Shown one piece after another: positions 1-5,996 of a stretch of 6,799 nt of DNA. The notes under the pieces were generated by a model. It ran no database searches. It was not told where the DNA came from and saw only the letters and a program-made list of their open reading frames with translations. Each line of letters opens with the position of its first letter. Positions within the stretch are counted from its first letter, which is position 1. A program made the position numbers and the translations under genes. Source of the DNA: Candidatus Woesearchaeota archaeon (GTDB lineage Archaea > Nanobdellota > Nanobdellia > SCGC-AAA011-G17 > UBA489); assembly GCA_030679025.1 (NCBI GenBank), contig JAUXTV010000090.1, positions 1 through 6,799 on the forward strand, in the 5' to 3' direction.

Positions 1-1277
1 TTCCTTTAGGACTCTCTAACCAAGCACAGATGACTATTGCCATCATAGGCTTTGCTCTGGTGCTTTGGATCTCAGAAGTTATTCCTTTGCACGCGACTGC
101 ATTGGCTGTTGCTCTCTTCCTTATTGTCTTTGGACACTTTCCTGCAGACAAAGTCTTTGCCCAGTTTTTTGACAAAGTTGTTGTGCTAGTCTTTGGTGGT
201 TTTGTTCTTGCTATCGCGATGCATAAGCACAGGCTTGATGAATATTTAGCGCATAAGCTTCTTGGCAAATTTGGCGTTTCTTCTTCTATGGTCTTACTTG
301 GCGTACTCACTGCAACAGCATTTCTCTCTATGTGGATGAGTAATTCCGCAGCTGCAGCTATTGCCATGCCTATTGCACTGTTTATCTTAGCAAAAAACAG
401 AATGAATCCCATTAAGTCTCAATTTGGCAAATCATTAATTTTAGCAGTTGCCTATGGCGCGACTATTGGCGGTATTGGAACACTTATCGGAAGCACTCCT
501 AATGTTATAGCACAGAAATTTTTGACAGAACATGACATTACGTTTGGTTTCCTTGAATGGGGATTAAGAGGATTTCCTTTCATGATACTTATGGTGTTGA
601 TCACCTGGTATATCCTTCGCAAGATTTTCCCTTCTGAAAGACATTTTTTGAAAATGCAGAAACATGTGCATCCTTTTACCAAAAAACAAATACAAGTCGC
701 AGCAATCTTATTACTTACTGTGCTTCTTTGGATAACTGAGGGTTTGCATGGATTTCATAGCAGCGTTATTGCTTTAGTTCCTGTAGTGCTCTTGTCAGTT
801 TTCAATCTGATAAATACTAAAGATTTTCATAAGATTGGCTGGGACTCTCTCATTCTGATCGGAGGAGGTATTGCTTTAGGCATGGCCATTGACACTTCTG
901 GTTTAGACGATAGCATTTCTCATTTCCTTGGAGCCTCATTGGTCTCTCAACATTATTTTATAGTGCTTTTAGTCATGGGTTTTGCAGGCATACTCCTTAC
1001 TAGTTTTCTAAGCAATACTGCCGCCTCTTCTGTTTTTATCCCGATTATTACTGCACTTGCTACAGTGCTTAACACAGATATGACTAATTTAGTTGTTGCT
1101 GCTTCTATAGGTGTGAGTTTAGACTTTGTGCTTCCCATGGGAACACCACCAACTGCGATGGCACATGCTACAGGGTATGTGCATATCAAGGACTTGCTCA
1201 AGGCTGGGCTACTGATTTCCCTTGCTGGAGCATTCCTTATGAGTGTTTTAGCATACTTTACATGGACATTTTTTTAG
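1..1277 (+). CDS. DASS/SLC13-family anion transporter (5'-truncated by window edge)
   Basis: Polytopic inner-membrane secondary transporter of the divalent anion:Na+ symporter family, which moves di/tricarboxylates or sulfate-like anions. Numbering from the ATG at 30, it shows the two pseudo-symmetrical substrate/sodium motifs: S104-N105-S106 followed by G150-T-L-I-G-S-T-P-N158 in the first half, and S328-N329-T330 followed by G371-T-P-P-T-A in the second half. The first triplet is SNS rather than the usual SNT. The frame is open to base 3, and the extra residues PLGLSNQAQ before the ATG resemble the conserved segment ahead of the first helix in this family, so ATG 30 is probably internal and the real start lies upstream of the window. 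At least 424 residues are visible; family members usually have about 450-500. Substrate cannot be told from sequence. It probably has no direct part in the copper operon downstream, which has its own promoter. Confidence 0.88.
   Translation, partial: PLGLSNQAQMTIAIIGFALVLWISEVIPLHATALAVALFLIVFGHFPADKVFAQFFDKVVVLVFGGFVLAIAMHKHRLDEYLAHKLLGKFGVSSSMVLLGVLTATAFLSMWMSNSAAAAIAMPIALFILAKNRMNPIKSQFGKSLILAVAYGATIGGIGTLIGSTPNVIAQKFLTEHDITFGFLEWGLRGFPFMILMVLITWYILRKIFPSERHFLKMQKHVHPFTKKQIQVAAILLLTVLLWITEGLHGFHSSVIALVPVVLLSVFNLINTKDFHKIGWDSLILIGGGIALGMAIDTSGLDDSISHFLGASLVSQHYFIVLLVMGFAGILLTSFLSNTAASSVFIPIITALATVLNTDMTNLVVAASIGVSLDFVLPMGTPPTAMAHATGYVHIKDLLKAGLLISLAGAFLMSVLAYFTWTFF
1269..1275 (+). terminator. 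Oligo-T run ending the transporter gene, possible archaeal terminator
   Basis: Seven consecutive T residues run into the TAG stop codon of the transporter gene. Archaeal RNA polymerase can terminate on oligo-T without a hairpin, and the next promoter begins about a dozen bases later. A role in termination is inferred from position and composition only. Confidence 0.35.
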
Positions 1278-1286
1278 ATCACAAGC

Positions 1287-1294
1287 TTTATATA
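1287..1294 (+). promoter_or_regulatory. TATA box of the copper operon, probable (near-)leaderless start
   Basis: TTTATATA lies 31 bases before the repressor ATG and is preceded by the purine-containing element ACAAGC, a plausible BRE. Archaeal transcription usually starts about 25 bases downstream of the TATA box centre, which places the start at or within a few bases of the ATG at 1318. No Shine-Dalgarno site precedes this ATG, which fits leaderless translation of the first gene, whereas the genes after it all have Shine-Dalgarno sites. Confidence 0.6.
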
Positions 1295-1310
1295 TAACAT
1301 ATGTATTATA
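1291..1310 (+). promoter_or_regulatory. Imperfect palindrome, candidate ArsR-type operator
   Basis: A 20-base imperfect inverted repeat with 16 of 20 positions symmetric and a perfect core ACATATGT at 1297-1304. It overlaps the end of the TATA box and fills the gap to the predicted transcription start. A repressor dimer bound here would block TBP/TFB or polymerase. CATATG also recurs at 1315-1320, covering the start codon. AT-rich palindromes arise easily by chance in such DNA, so the operator role is inferred mainly from position in front of a repressor gene. Confidence 0.45.
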
Positions 1311-1317
1311 GATTCAT

Positions 1318-1686
1318 ATGATAAATAAAAACATATTACAACATTGCCATCAAGAAGGATTTGACGAAACTGAGATTTATGGAGCCTATAAAATTTTCTT
1401 TGGCACTTTAATCTCTGAATCTCGCTTGCGTATTATTAATATTTTAAGAAAGGGCAAGAAAAATGTCACAGAGCTTGCTGCAGTACTACACTTAGATCAA
1501 ACAGCAGTCTCCCATGATCTTGCACGCTTGAAGAAATGTGGATTTGTACAAACGGAGATTCAGGGCAAATATCACTATTATATGCTCAATGAAAAAACTA
1601 TATTACCTTTAATGCAACTCATCGACCATCACATGTCACAGCATTGTATTCATATTTTACGAGGGGTGAAGCAACATGCAGAATAA
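1318..1686 (+). CDS. ArsR/SmtB-family winged-helix metal-responsive repressor
   Basis: A 122-residue protein of usual ArsR-family size. Residues 29-57 form the first helices with SESRLRIINIL, residues 60-77 (DQTAVSHDLARLKKCGFV) are the typical recognition helix, and 78-90 form the beta wing with QGKYHYYML. The classical metal motif of the third helix (ELCVCDL in ArsR/SmtB relatives) is missing: this position reads ELAAVL. Potential ligands lie elsewhere: H9-C10-H11 at the N-terminus, C74, and D103-H104-H105 to H109-C110 in the last helix, where SmtB-like sensors bind zinc. As first gene of a copper efflux operon it is inferred to repress the operon and to release on excess metal, most likely Cu(I). 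The start at 1318 fits a leaderless transcript from the TATA box. Its end overlaps the next gene by 11 bases. Confidence 0.85.
   Translation: MINKNILQHCHQEGFDETEIYGAYKIFFGTLISESRLRIINILRKGKKNVTELAAVLHLDQTAVSHDLARLKKCGFVQTEIQGKYHYYMLNEKTILPLMQLIDHHMSQHCIHILRGVKQHAE
1661..1668 (+). promoter_or_regulatory. Shine-Dalgarno site for the small membrane protein gene
   Basis: GAGGGGTG lies 7 bases before the ATG at 1676, inside the end of the repressor gene. It supports the choice of this overlapping start for the next gene and points to translational coupling. Confidence 0.6.
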
Positions 1687-1891
1687 CTCTTCCTTAGCTT
1701 GGGGAATTGTTGGTTTACTTGTCTTGTTTATTCTCTTCGGCAGCAGCACTAGAGGTTTTGGATGCACTAGTTATGGATTTATGGGCTTTGGTATGCTCTT
1801 TTTTTGGATACCTGTTCTAATCTTCCTTATTTTAGGTACTTTTTGGTTTTCACAACAACTGCAACACAATACTAAGCAACGGAGGAAATAA
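1676..1891 (+). CDS. Small two-helix membrane protein of the copper operon
   Basis: A 71-residue protein with two predicted membrane helices, about residues 8-22 and 40-58, joined by a Gly/aromatic loop with C30, M36 and M40 (GCTSYGFMGFGM), and a basic tail ending QRRK. By the positive-inside rule the C-terminus should be cytoplasmic and the short loop extracytoplasmic. Small Gly/Met/Phe-rich membrane proteins, often with a C-terminal SHOCT domain, are found near bacterial and archaeal copper-export genes; this one has no room for a SHOCT domain. I cannot assign a known family. Cys and Met in the loop could contact Cu(I), or the protein could be an accessory subunit of the ATPase; both are inference. 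It overlaps the repressor gene by 11 bases and is followed by the HMA gene after 5 bases, so it is a real operon member. Confidence 0.7.
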   Translation: MQNNSSLAWGIVGLLVLFILFGSSTRGFGCTSYGFMGFGMLFFWIPVLIFLILGTFWFSQQLQHNTKQRRK

Positions 1892-1896
1892 TTACC

Positions 1897-2121
1897 ATGA
1901 AGAAAGCAACGATGATGATTGAAGGCATGCACTGCGCATCTTGCGCGTCACATGTTGAAAAAAGCCTAACTAAAATGGGCGGAGTCAAGAATATCCGCGT
2001 CAATGTTTTAATGAAAAAAGGCTATGCTGACTGTGAAGACCAAGTAACAGAAGCAGATATAAAACAAGCAGTGAAAAAAGCAGGTTATACAGCAACACAG
2101 ATTACTTTTGAAAAAGCATAA
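1897..2121 (+). CDS. Free-standing heavy-metal-associated (HMA) domain protein, CopZ-like copper chaperone
   Basis: A 74-residue protein made of a single complete HMA domain with the ferredoxin-like beta-alpha-beta-beta-alpha-beta layout. The metal loop is G10-M-H-C13-A-S-C16 (GMxCxxC), which binds Cu(I) through the two cysteines; a further Cys is at position 46. The C-terminal helix and the AGYTA turn (about 66-70) are typical. It resembles either CopZ-type cytosolic chaperones or the N-terminal metal-binding domain of Cu-ATPases. The ATPase encoded 24 bases downstream lacks that domain, so this protein probably delivers Cu(I) to it or acts as its detached regulatory domain. Shine-Dalgarno GGAGG at 1881-1885, 11 bases before the ATG, supports the start. 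Confidence 0.9.
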   Translation: MKKATMMIEGMHCASCASHVEKSLTKMGGVKNIRVNVLMKKGYADCEDQVTEADIKQAVKKAGYTATQITFEKA

Positions 2122-2145
2122 CTACCCAACAGGAGACTAACAACC

Positions 2146-4107
2146 ATGCATAACCATAATCACAGTGAACTTCCAGATGATCCAGAAATTCGTAGCTGGA
2201 TGAGAAAGCTTATTTGGGCTTGGATTTTTTCCATACCTATTGCTGTTCTGATGTTTGCTGATCGACTTTTAGGAATATTTTTATTACCTGAAACTCTTAT
2301 GAATTGGGTTATTCTTGGCTTAGCATTCCCGGTTATTTTTATTGTAGGATTTTCCACCGTATGGAGCGGTTTTAGAGGATTCTTTACTTTCTATTTCAGC
2401 ATGGACTCTTTGATAGCTTTAGGAACAGTTATTGCTTATTTCACAGGAGTCTTAACTTTCTTTTTACCAACTAAAGATTATTCTGGCGTTGCTGCTATGA
2501 TTATGGCTATTTTTATTACTGGAAAATATGTCGAAGCGCGAGCAAAAGGAAGAGCAACTCAAGAAATTAGAAAACTTCTAGAACTTGGAGCAAAACAAGC
2601 ACGAGTTATTCGCAATAATCAAGAATTCGAGATCCCTATTGATCAAGTACAACTTGGAGACATTTTGTTCATCAAACCTGGAGAGAAAATTCCTACTGAT
2701 GGCATCGTTGTCAAAGGCGGCAGCGCAGTTGATGAAAGCATGGTCACTGGAGAGAGCATGCCTGTGGAAAAGAGAATTAAAGATCCTGTCATTGGAGCAA
2801 CTCTTAATCAAGATGGTGTCCTGTATGTTCAAGCAACTAAGGTTGGCAAAGATACTTTCTTAGCACATATTATTCATTTAGTAGAAGAAGCACAAGGCAC
2901 GAAAGTTCCTATCCAGAAAGTTGCAGACAAAGTAACTAGTATTTTTGTTCCTGTGATTTTAGTTTTAACTCTTTTAACATTTGGCGCTTGGTGGTATTTT
3001 AGCGGCGATCTTGGACTATCTCTAGGCATTGCTATTGCAGTCTTGGTTATTGCATGTCCTTGTTCACTTGGTTTAGCTGTTCCTATTTCTCTTACTGTAG
3101 GCGCAGGCATTGGAGCAAAACATGGCATTCTCATTAGAAAAGGTGAAGCAATTCAAACTATGAAAGACGTCAAGACTATTGTCTTTGATAAAACAGGCAC
3201 TATCACCAAAGGAAAACCAGAAGTTACTGCAATTCATAGCTTAGTTCCTGAAACTCATCTCTGGGAAATAGCAGCCAGCCTGGAGAAATTAAGTGAACAT
3301 CCTTTAGCACACGCTATACTCGCAAAAGCACAACTGCATACTTACAAACCTGTGAAACAATTCAAAATCATTCGCGGCAAAGGTGTTGAAGGTATCATTG
3401 GAACTAAACAAGTTCTTGTTGGCAATGTTGCTTTGTTTCAAGATAAACGGATTCCTCTTGCTAAAGTAACAGAGATTATTGATTCCTATCAGTCTAACGG
3501 AAAAACTGTGATGCTTGTTGCTGAAAATAAACGAGTCATAGGAGTGATAGGTGTTGCTGATGCAGTCAAGGAAGATTCTGTATTTGCATTGCAAGAGTTA
3601 AAGCGAGAAGGCTATGTTACTGTGATGATTACAGGAGATCATGCTGTGACAGCACAAGCTATTGCTCGACAAGTAGGCATTGACCAAGTGATTGCTCAAG
3701 TCTTACCAGAAGAGAAAGCAAAGAAAGTAGAAGAATTGCAACGCTATGGAATGGTTGCTTTTGTTGGCGATGGGATTAATGATGCACCTGCACTGAAGCA
3801 AGCTAATGTAGGGATTGCTATGGGCACTGGAACTGATATAGCTATTGAAGCTGGTGATCTTGTGCTGACAAAAGGATCTTTGACTGGTGTTGTAGAAGCT
3901 ATTACCTTATCCAAGAAAACTTTTAGCAAGATCAAACAAAATTTGTTCTGGGCATTTGCCTATAATGTGATTGCTATTCCAGTTGCGATGGCTGGACTGT
4001 TACATCCTGTGATTGCAGAATTAGCTATGGCCTTAAGCTCGATTACTGTAGTAACGAATGCTAATTTATTGCGACGACTCAAATTACGTGCAAAGAAAGA
4101 GAGATAA
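2146..4107 (+). CDS. copA: P1B-1-type Cu(I)-exporting ATPase (CopA)
   Basis: ATP-driven membrane pump that exports Cu(I) from the cytoplasm. At 653 residues it is complete for a CopA without an N-terminal HMA domain; instead it starts with His-rich HNHNH (residues 2-6). Two class-specific helices (about 22-41, 52-74) and further helices (85-107, 113-130) precede the actuator domain with T201-G202-E203. The membrane metal site is C304-P305-C306 in the sixth helix. The catalytic region has D348-K-T-G-T (phosphorylated Asp), the nucleotide-binding H385-P386, and G541-D-G-I-N-D546. The last two helices carry Y606-N607 and M628-x-x-S631-S632, the combination typical of Cu(I)/Ag(I) pumps rather than Zn/Cd pumps. 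The segment after CPC reads [13 protein letters not shown], differing from the usual ALGLATP. It is the last operon gene; Shine-Dalgarno AGGAG at 2131-2135 lies 10 bases before the ATG. Confidence 0.95.
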   Translation: MHNHNHSELPDDPEIRSWMRKLIWAWIFSIPIAVLMFADRLLGIFLLPETLMNWVILGLAFPVIFIVGFSTVWSGFRGFFTFYFSMDSLIALGTVIAYFTGVLTFFLPTKDYSGVAAMIMAIFITGKYVEARAKGRATQEIRKLLELGAKQARVIRNNQEFEIPIDQVQLGDILFIKPGEKIPTDGIVVKGGSAVDESMVTGESMPVEKRIKDPVIGATLNQDGVLYVQATKVGKDTFLAHIIHLVEEAQGTKVPIQKVADKVTSIFVPVILVLTLLTFGAWWYFSGDLGLSLGIAIAVLVIACPCSLGLAVPISLTVGAGIGAKHGILIRKGEAIQTMKDVKTIVFDKTGTITKGKPEVTAIHSLVPETHLWEIAASLEKLSEHPLAHAILAKAQLHTYKPVKQFKIIRGKGVEGIIGTKQVLVGNVALFQDKRIPLAKVTEIIDSYQSNGKTVMLVAENKRVIGVIGVADAVKEDSVFALQELKREGYVTVMITGDHAVTAQAIARQVGIDQVIAQVLPEEKAKKVEELQRYGMVAFVGDGINDAPALKQANVGIAMGTGTDIAIEAGDLVLTKGSLTGVVEAITLSKKTFSKIKQNLFWAFAYNVIAIPVAMAGLLHPVIAELAMALSSITVVTNANLLRRLKLRAKKER

Positions 4108-4122
4108 CTAGAACAGTTTACT

Positions 4123-4677
4123 TTATTCGTCGTCTTTGTTGACAATTACTTCTGGCCGCAAGAGTTCAATGCCTAGACCGTAGTGTCCTGGAAGACGGGA
4201 TCTAGCTTTTCTTAACGCATATTTAGCCGCCTCAACATCAGCGCGAGTCATAACTTTGACAGAGAAAATTTGCTTGCCTGGAAGCACTTGCGCTGCAATA
4301 CCTACAGGTCTACCGAAAGCCAACTGCATACCAGTCTGCATACGATCAGCTCCTGCTCCAGTCAACATTTTGTTTTCACGCAAGACATGATGCGGATACA
4401 TACGCACTTTAAAGAAATAATTATTGCCTAATTTTATATTTAAGTGACGATTGATAATCTGACGCGCGCTTTCAATAGCATTGTGACGAATTTGCAAAGC
4501 ATCTTTAGCGATTAAGTCTACTCTGAAATTATAAGTTTTTTTGATGTCTCCCATGTCGAAACGAACGACTTTGGAATTGGGTACTGCTTTAACGTAGGAT
4601 CTGTGCTTGAATTTACTTTTACGAGTATAAGGACGTTCAATACGTCTATAGGAAACTCCTTTACGTAAGCCAGCCAT
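4123..4677 (-). CDS. rpl10e: Large-subunit ribosomal protein L10e (uL16)
   Basis: Archaeal/eukaryotic form of the ribosomal protein equivalent to bacterial L16, bound to 23S rRNA near the tRNA-accommodation side of the large subunit. Its 184 residues match the normal archaeal length. Family features seen: PYTRKS near residues 16-21, SYVKAVPNSKVVRFDMG at 27-43, and the signature region A110-D-R-M-Q-T-G-M-Q-L-A-F-G-R-P-V-G126 (with Gln where many members have Arg after GM). The tail KDDE is acidic. Start is supported by Shine-Dalgarno GAGGTG 8 bases upstream, within the end of the L35Ae gene, from which it is separated by only two bases, so the two are cotranscribed and probably coupled. It runs tail to tail into the copper ATPase gene with 15 bases between stops; no oligo-T terminator is evident there. 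Confidence 0.97.
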   Translation of the reverse strand: MAGLRKGVSYRRIERPYTRKSKFKHRSYVKAVPNSKVVRFDMGDIKKTYNFRVDLIAKDALQIRHNAIESARQIINRHLNIKLGNNYFFKVRMYPHHVLRENKMLTGAGADRMQTGMQLAFGRPVGIAAQVLPGKQIFSVKVMTRADVEAAKYALRKARSRLPGHYGLGIELLRPEVIVNKDDE

Positions 4678-4679
4678 AG

Positions 4680-4937
4680 TTATTGCACCTCTACCTTATT
4701 AGCGATGGCTTGACCAGGCATACCTTTTTCAAAAATAACACGAACTGCTCCTTTGTTACCGTGAGCGTTAGCGACTACACCTTTGATTTGCTTGCCAGCT
4801 GGACTTGTCCAGACTACTTTTTTAGCCTTCATCTTCATGGCTGCTTCTCGACTGTCTACTCCTGGGATCTTGATGATCATGTGATTATCAGACTTGGTGT
4901 GTAAACCGCCTCTAAAATTGAGAATTTGCGCTTGCAT
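4680..4937 (-). CDS. rpl35ae: Large-subunit ribosomal protein L35Ae (eL33)
   Basis: An 85-residue archaeal/eukaryotic large-subunit protein absent from bacteria. It has the typical order of conserved blocks: a short N-terminal beta strand region, HMIIKIPGVDSREAA (about 19-33), VVWTSPAGKQIKGVV (about 41-55), and the diagnostic C-terminal HGNKGAVRVIFEKGMPGQA (about 59-77). The length equals that of characterised archaeal members, which supports the ATG at 4937. No Shine-Dalgarno site precedes it, but a TATA box lies about 30 bases upstream, which suggests a leaderless or near-leaderless transcript. It is the first gene of a two-gene ribosomal operon with L10e. Confidence 0.95.
   Translation of the reverse strand: MQAQILNFRGGLHTKSDNHMIIKIPGVDSREAAMKMKAKKVVWTSPAGKQIKGVVANAHGNKGAVRVIFEKGMPGQAIANKVEVQ
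4686..4691 (-). promoter_or_regulatory. Shine-Dalgarno site for L10e
   Basis: GAGGTG on the - strand, 8 bases before the L10e ATG and inside the last codons of the L35Ae gene. It matches the archaeal anti-Shine-Dalgarno consensus well and fixes the L10e start. Confidence 0.65.
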
Positions 4938-4963
4938 TGTAGCTTAGCTGACTGTGGATATGG

Positions 4964-4978
4964 TTTAAAAAGCTTTCT
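4964..4978 (-). promoter_or_regulatory. BRE plus TATA box of the L35Ae-L10e operon
   Basis: On the - strand AGAAAGC (BRE-like) is followed by TTTTTAAA (4971-4964), beginning 34 bases before the L35Ae ATG. The expected transcription start is about 4-6 bases before the ATG. The element overlaps the TAG stop of the M20 gene, so the 39-base gap between genes is almost wholly promoter. It shares AAGCTTT with the promoter of the copper operon. The T5 run within it could also help end transcripts of the M20 gene. Confidence 0.55.
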
Positions 4979-5996
4979 AGAGTTGTTCTGTGTGTAACTT
5001 CTTTGTTATTAGTTTTATCATATCTACATAAGCTTGTTTTCCTTTTATCAGATCACTTTTCCTTATCTTCTCAAGATCAGTGTGTGCATATTTATAGTCT
5101 CCTGGACCAAAGACAATAGTTTTTGCTTTCTTTTCCCAGAAATACATTTCACTAAAATAAGACACTATTTCTTTTTCGCAGTTGAAATTGGCTAAGAATT
5201 TTTCATCTGCATTTATACTTGGTTCAAAATTATAAAGTATCTTAATATTTCTTTTAGGGATATTTTTCAGAAGCACTTTTTTTATTTTTTCATTTGAACA
5301 AGTTGTTCTGACTTCGATGATTGCTTCTGCATAATCTGCAACCACATTAGGAGCTACCCCCCCTTTTATTTGGCCTATATTTAGGGTCGTGCTTCCTAAC
5401 TTCTGATCTGTAGGAAGTTGTTTCCCTTTTATTTTGTCTAAGATTGTTAAAAGTTCATAAATAGCAGAGGTTCCTTGTTCTGGTGTTGCACCGGGAGCTG
5501 ATCTACCCCTGCATTTTATTTTTATTCCCAATAATCCTTTTTGGCCGTAAACAATCTTGTTTTTTGTTGGCTCACCTACAATAACTACCTTAGGATTAAC
5601 TAAAGTTATTGCTTTTTTAATGCCTGAAAAATCTGTTTCTTCACTGACATCAAACAACAAGCCAAAATTATTTCTTCCTAAAGCTATAGCTTCTTCTACA
5701 GCACAGATCATGGCAGCAATGATTCCTTTTGTATCGCAAGCACCGCGTCCGTAGATCCATTTCTTATCCTCTCTTAATGGAAGTTCTTTCGGCACAGTGT
5801 CCATATGCGTTGTCAGGAGCAATTTCGGTTTTCCTTTAGTTGCTAGTATATTGAACCGATTTCCTACTTTTTGCAATTTTACCTTACATGATCTCTTTAG
5901 TCGTTTTGCTAGAAACTCTCCTATTTGTTTTTCATTCCCAGAAGGGGAAGGGATTCTTAGCAAATCCCTCGTTAAATTTATGACGTCAGTCTTCAT
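4977..5996 (-). CDS. M20-family zinc metallopeptidase/deacylase (ArgE/DapE/LysK-like)
   Basis: Cytosolic di-zinc amidohydrolase of 339 residues, which removes acyl groups from N-acyl amino acids (acetylornithine, succinyl-diaminopimelate or LysW-linked lysine in related enzymes) or cleaves small peptides. Metal and catalytic motifs are intact: T-H64-M-D66-T-V-P, G-R-G-A-C-D88-T-K-G, V-S-E119-E120-T (general base and ligand), G-E142-P-T, and A-H305-T near the C-terminus. Residues about 150-260 form the dimerisation/lid domain (YGQKGLLGIKIKCRGRSA); the usual His in the SAH motif is Pro (SAPG), so the lid-domain His is not at that place. Start codon ATG 5996 overlaps the GNAT stop as ATGA, with Shine-Dalgarno GGGAG 8 bases upstream, which indicates translational coupling. 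Exact substrate is unknown; pairing with an acetyltransferase favours an acylated small molecule or peptide. Confidence 0.88.
   Translation of the reverse strand: MKTDVINLTRDLLRIPSPSGNEKQIGEFLAKRLKRSCKVKLQKVGNRFNILATKGKPKLLLTTHMDTVPKELPLREDKKWIYGRGACDTKGIIAAMICAVEEAIALGRNNFGLLFDVSEETDFSGIKKAITLVNPKVVIVGEPTKNKIVYGQKGLLGIKIKCRGRSAPGATPEQGTSAIYELLTILDKIKGKQLPTDQKLGSTTLNIGQIKGGVAPNVVADYAEAIIEVRTTCSNEKIKKVLLKNIPKRNIKILYNFEPSINADEKFLANFNCEKEIVSYFSEMYFWEKKAKTIVFGPGDYKYAHTDLEKIRKSDLIKGKQAYVDMIKLITKKLHTEQL

Noticed and set aside
2585..2863. Second + strand frame inside the copper ATPase gene
   Set aside because: It lies wholly within the actuator-domain coding region, has no ribosome binding site of note, and its translation resembles no family.
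4108..4122. Bidirectional terminator between the copper ATPase and L10e genes
   Set aside because: The 15 bases contain no hairpin and no oligo-T run on either strand, so I cannot support a terminator here.
4683..4904. + strand open frame opposite L35Ae
   Set aside because: It is the antisense shadow of a well-conserved ribosomal protein gene and its translation shows no recognisable domain.
5357..5363. C7 run (G7 on the coding strand) in the M20 gene as a possible frameshift
   Set aside because: The frame is intact through it and encodes a normal KGGVAPN segment, with conserved motifs in the same frame on both sides.
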